In this document: one piece after another, positions 5,986 through 7,670 of the stretch | Layout of the letters: every line of letters begins with the position of its first letter | Numbering within the stretch: position 1 is the stretch's first letter | DNA from: Sphingomonas sp. | GTDB lineage: Bacteria; Pseudomonadota; Alphaproteobacteria; Sphingomonadales; Sphingomonadaceae | DNA: 7,670 nt | Assembly (NCBI GenBank): GCA_021154945.1 | Contig: JAJNQF010000265.1 | Coordinates: forward strand, 1 to 7,670 | Direction: 5' to 3' | Translations under genes and position numbers: made by a program | The notes under the pieces: model-generated | The model's input: the letters and a program-made list of their open reading frames with translations, nothing else | The model's database searches: none | What the model was told of the DNA's origin: nothing

Positions 5986-6036
5986 TTCTCCCGCGAAGGC
6001 GGGAGTCCAGACTGGGTCCCTGCCTCCGCGGGGGAA
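5986..6036. repeat. Intergenic hairpin repeat (REP-like, 25-nt arms)
   Basis: Arms 5986-6010 and 6012-6036 are inverted copies matching at 20 of 25 positions. All five differences are transitions, and read as plus-sense RNA four become G-U pairs, leaving one A-C mismatch. The element therefore folds as an almost perfect hairpin. The CCCGCGAAGGCGGGAGTCCAG-type core is one I associate with dispersed repeats in sphingomonads and relatives. A false frame through it reads SPAEAGTQSGLPPSREN-like peptide, also typical of such repeats. It lies upstream of leuC and downstream of the hydrolase gene. Confidence 0.8.
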
Positions 6037-6062
6037 AACGGCGAGGGGATCGACATAGACTA

Positions 6063-6143
6063 CGTCATCCTGACGAAAGTCAGGACCTAGGCTACCACGC
6101 GCAACTTTCGTGGCTCTGGGTCCTGACTTTCGTCAGGATGACG
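6063..6143. repeat. Long inverted repeat with perfect 25-bp arms, overlapping the hydrolase stop
   Basis: Arms 6063-6087 and 6119-6143 are perfectly complementary. Inside, CCACG (6095-6099) and CGTGG (6109-6113) can pair as well. Each arm is itself a small hairpin: TCCTGAC-GAAA-GTCAGGA (6068-6085), with a GNRA-type loop, and its mirror at 6121-6138. The element can therefore form one long stem or two small ones. This design resembles paired REP units mobilised by REP-associated transposases, and may also terminate transcription from the hydrolase gene. Confidence 0.88.
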
Positions 6144-7023
6144 GGAGGGGAGGCATCGCCCGGTTCAGGAACGCGACGCTGTCGGCCAGCACCGGCGCTT
6201 TCCCGCGGAACGGCTTCGACAGCGCCATCGCCACGTTTTCGTGGCTGAGGCCGGGATAGTCGATGTGCGTGACCGGTGCGCCGAGCGCCTTCAACCGCGC
6301 GGTGAGGTTGATGGCGTTGTGCGGCTTTACCTGCGTGTCGTCGCCCGCCGTAATTAGCAGCATCGGCGGCGTGTCCGCCCGCGCGAAGTGGATCGGCTGG
6401 GTCATCACCGGATCGGCGGCGCCCTGCATCGCGTCGATCGCGCGCTTGGCGGTGAAGGGGTAGAAATCATAGGGCCCGCACAGGCCGACCGCGGCCTTGA
6501 TGATGTGCGGGTCGACGCCTTCCGCTTTCAGCCAGCGCTGGTCGAGCGTCAGCATCGCGACGGTGTAGGCGCCCGCGGAATGGCCGGCGACGGCGATCCG
6601 GTTCGGGTCTCCGCCCGACTGCGCGATGTGGTCGCGGGTCCACTTCACCGCTTCGGCGCCGTCCTGGACGAAGGCGGGGAAGCGGACGTCGGGAACCTTG
6701 CGGTAGTCGGGCATGACGACGACGTAGCCCGCCTTTGCATAGGCGCGCGCCGCGAACGCGTAGGCGTCGCGCGAGCCGTGGACCCAACCGCCGCCGTACC
6801 AGAAGATCAGCACCGGCAGGCCGGTCTTCGCGCCACCGGATGGACGCCAGACGTCGAGCTTCTGGCCGTGCGTGCCGAACGGGACACCTTCCCTCACCCG
6901 CGCCGTGCCGCGCCCGCCGCCCATCACGCCGTCGAGGACGCTGAGCGTGGCGGGCCCGGCCGTGAACGCCGCGCCCGCAATCAGGATCACGATCAGCGCG
7001 ATGACGATGGCGGCGCGCTTCAT
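6133..7023 (-). CDS. Alpha/beta hydrolase (esterase/lipase-like), exported or membrane-anchored
   Basis: A 296-residue serine hydrolase. Residues 4-22 form a hydrophobic N-terminal segment after MKR, a signal peptide or anchor, so it should act in the periplasm or at the membrane. The nucleophile elbow is GHSAG at 147-151 (Ser149). The acid is likely Asp228 or Asp229 in TAGDDTQV and the base His261 in GLSHENVAM. The oxyanion region is WYGGGWVHGS (75-84), where relatives of the BD-FAE/hormone-sensitive-lipase type usually have HGGG; here the His position is Tyr. The substrate is unknown, probably a carboxylester. It follows the CoA-transferase gene with a TAATG overlap (1 nt) and has no separate Shine-Dalgarno, so it is likely translated by re-initiation. 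The last Ser-Ser codons and the stop lie within the repeat at 6063-6143, suggesting the repeat replaced or trimmed the original C-terminus. Confidence 0.92.
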   Translation of the reverse strand: MKRAAIVIALIVILIAGAAFTAGPATLSVLDGVMGGGRGTARVREGVPFGTHGQKLDVWRPSGGAKTGLPVLIFWYGGGWVHGSRDAYAFAARAYAKAGYVVVMPDYRKVPDVRFPAFVQDGAEAVKWTRDHIAQSGGDPNRIAVAGHSAGAYTVAMLTLDQRWLKAEGVDPHIIKAAVGLCGPYDFYPFTAKRAIDAMQGAADPVMTQPIHFARADTPPMLLITAGDDTQVKPHNAINLTARLKALGAPVTHIDYPGLSHENVAMALSKPFRGKAPVLADSVAFLNRAMPPLPSS

Positions 7024-7658
7024 TAGGCGGTGAAGTGCGCCGTCGTCTTCGCCGCGACCTCGTCCGCGGTCACGCCGGGGGCGAGTTCGACCAGCTGGAA
7101 CGGGCTGTCGTGATCGGGGCGCTGGAATACCGCCAAGTCCGTGACGATCATGTCGACGACGTTCTTGCCGGTCAGCGGCAGCGTGCAGGACGGGATGAAC
7201 TTTGGCGTCCCATCCTTAGCATTGTGGTCCATCACGACGATGATCTGCTTGACGCCCGCGACGAGGTCCATCGCGCCGCCCATACCCTTGATCATTTTCC
7301 CCGGGATCATCCAGTTGGCGATGTCGCCGTCCTCGCTGACCTCCATCGCGCCAAGTACCGTCAGGTCGATATGGCCGCCGCGGATCATCGCGAAGCTGTC
7401 CGACGAACTGAAATACACCGACGAGGGGAGTTCGCTGATCGTCTGCTTGCCCGCGTTGATCAGGTCGGCGTCCTCCTCGCCCGCGTACGGGAACGGCCCG
7501 ATCCCGAGCATGCCGTTTTCCGACTGGAGCGTGACGGTCATGCCCTCGGGAATGTTGTTCGCGACCAGCGTCGGGATGCCGATGCCCAGGTTGACGTAGT
7601 ATCCGTCCTTGAGTTCCTGCGCCGCGCGCGCGGCCATCTGGTTACGGTCCCAGGGCAT
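7023..7658 (-). CDS. scoB: 3-oxoacid (succinyl-CoA:acetoacetate) CoA-transferase subunit B
   Basis: A 211-residue CoA-transferase beta subunit of normal length. YVNLGIGIPTLVAN (21-34) and SENGMLGIGPFP (46-57) are the family motifs, and Glu47 of SENG is the residue that forms the glutamyl-CoA thioester. GGAMDLV (127-133) belongs to the CoA-binding region. Together with subunit A it moves CoA from succinyl-CoA to acetoacetate or another 3-oxoacid in the cytoplasm; the exact acid is not fixed by sequence. The ATG at 7656-7658 is preceded by AGGA at 7667-7670. A TGA overlaps this ATG (7658-7660), which would fit subunit A ending just past the right edge with a TGATG junction, but too little is present to confirm this. 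The stop overlaps the hydrolase start by 1 nt. Confidence 0.94.
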   Translation of the reverse strand: MPWDRNQMAARAAQELKDGYYVNLGIGIPTLVANNIPEGMTVTLQSENGMLGIGPFPYAGEEDADLINAGKQTISELPSSVYFSSSDSFAMIRGGHIDLTVLGAMEVSEDGDIANWMIPGKMIKGMGGAMDLVAGVKQIIVVMDHNAKDGTPKFIPSCTLPLTGKNVVDMIVTDLAVFQRPDHDSPFQLVELAPGVTADEVAAKTTAHFTA

Positions 7659-7670
7659 CAGTGCATTCCT

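Noticed and set aside
5811..6056. Minus-strand 81-codon frame with SPAEAGTQSGLPPSREN-like sequence
   Set aside because: It translates the hairpin repeat and then leuC out of frame; such peptides are a common artefact of this kind of repeat.
5890..6132. Leucine leader peptide/attenuator for leuC
   Set aside because: No short minus-strand frame with clustered Leu codons and no terminator/antiterminator arrangement with a T-run was found.
5986..6143. CRISPR array
   Set aside because: The two repeats are different palindromes, not regularly spaced identical direct repeats with unique spacers.

Overview
The window looks like a chromosomal housekeeping stretch from a GC-rich alphaproteobacterium, most likely a sphingomonad. 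The reasons are the strong G/C third-position bias, the DUF1476-BolA-monothiol glutaredoxin gene trio, and two intergenic hairpin repeats of a kind I associate with Sphingomonas-type genomes. The genus is inferred from memory of these features, not from a search. No mobile element, CRISPR array, tRNA or rRNA is visible. I see no large undescribed system. The most novel-looking items are two very small predicted membrane proteins and the repeat architecture upstream of leuC.

Almost everything is on the minus strand, so the genes read from right to left. From the right edge: the B subunit of a 3-oxoacid CoA-transferase (7023-7658) is followed with a 1-nt stop/start overlap by an exported alpha/beta hydrolase (6133-7023). 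The hydrolase gene runs into a repeat zone with two hairpin-forming inverted repeats (5986-6036 and 6063-6143), and one of these supplies the hydrolase's last codons and stop. Next comes leucine biosynthesis: leuC (4453-5889), a 39-residue membrane or exported micro-protein (4337-4456), then leuD (3711-4340). Each junction in this trio is an ATGA overlap. The end of leuD overlaps by 38 nt the start of a zinc-less quinone-oxidoreductase-type dehydrogenase (2750-3748). A hairpin at 2693-2726 separates this gene from a convergent plus-strand micro-gene for a 45-residue single-span membrane protein (2540-2677).

Divergent from that micro-gene is a tight minus-strand operon: DUF1476 (F1-ATPase zeta-type inhibitor family, 2053-2376), a BolA-family gene (1821-2051) and CGFS monothiol glutaredoxin grxD (1487-1810). 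BolA and Grx4-type proteins form [2Fe-2S]-bridged complexes in other organisms, so this is an iron-sulfur trafficking/sensing pair attached to an ATP-synthase regulator. After a 274-nt gap holding a 13-bp inverted repeat come a LACTB2-like metallo-beta-lactamase-fold hydrolase (355-1212) and, overlapping it by 19 nt, the 5' end of a membrane-anchored DUF4230 protein that runs off the left edge.

Functionally, the window joins leucine synthesis (LeuCD isopropylmalate isomerase, an Fe-S enzyme), iron-sulfur handling, ketone-body/acetoacetate metabolism, and general hydrolases and oxidoreductases. Compact overlaps (ATGA, TAATG) suggest translational coupling in several places.
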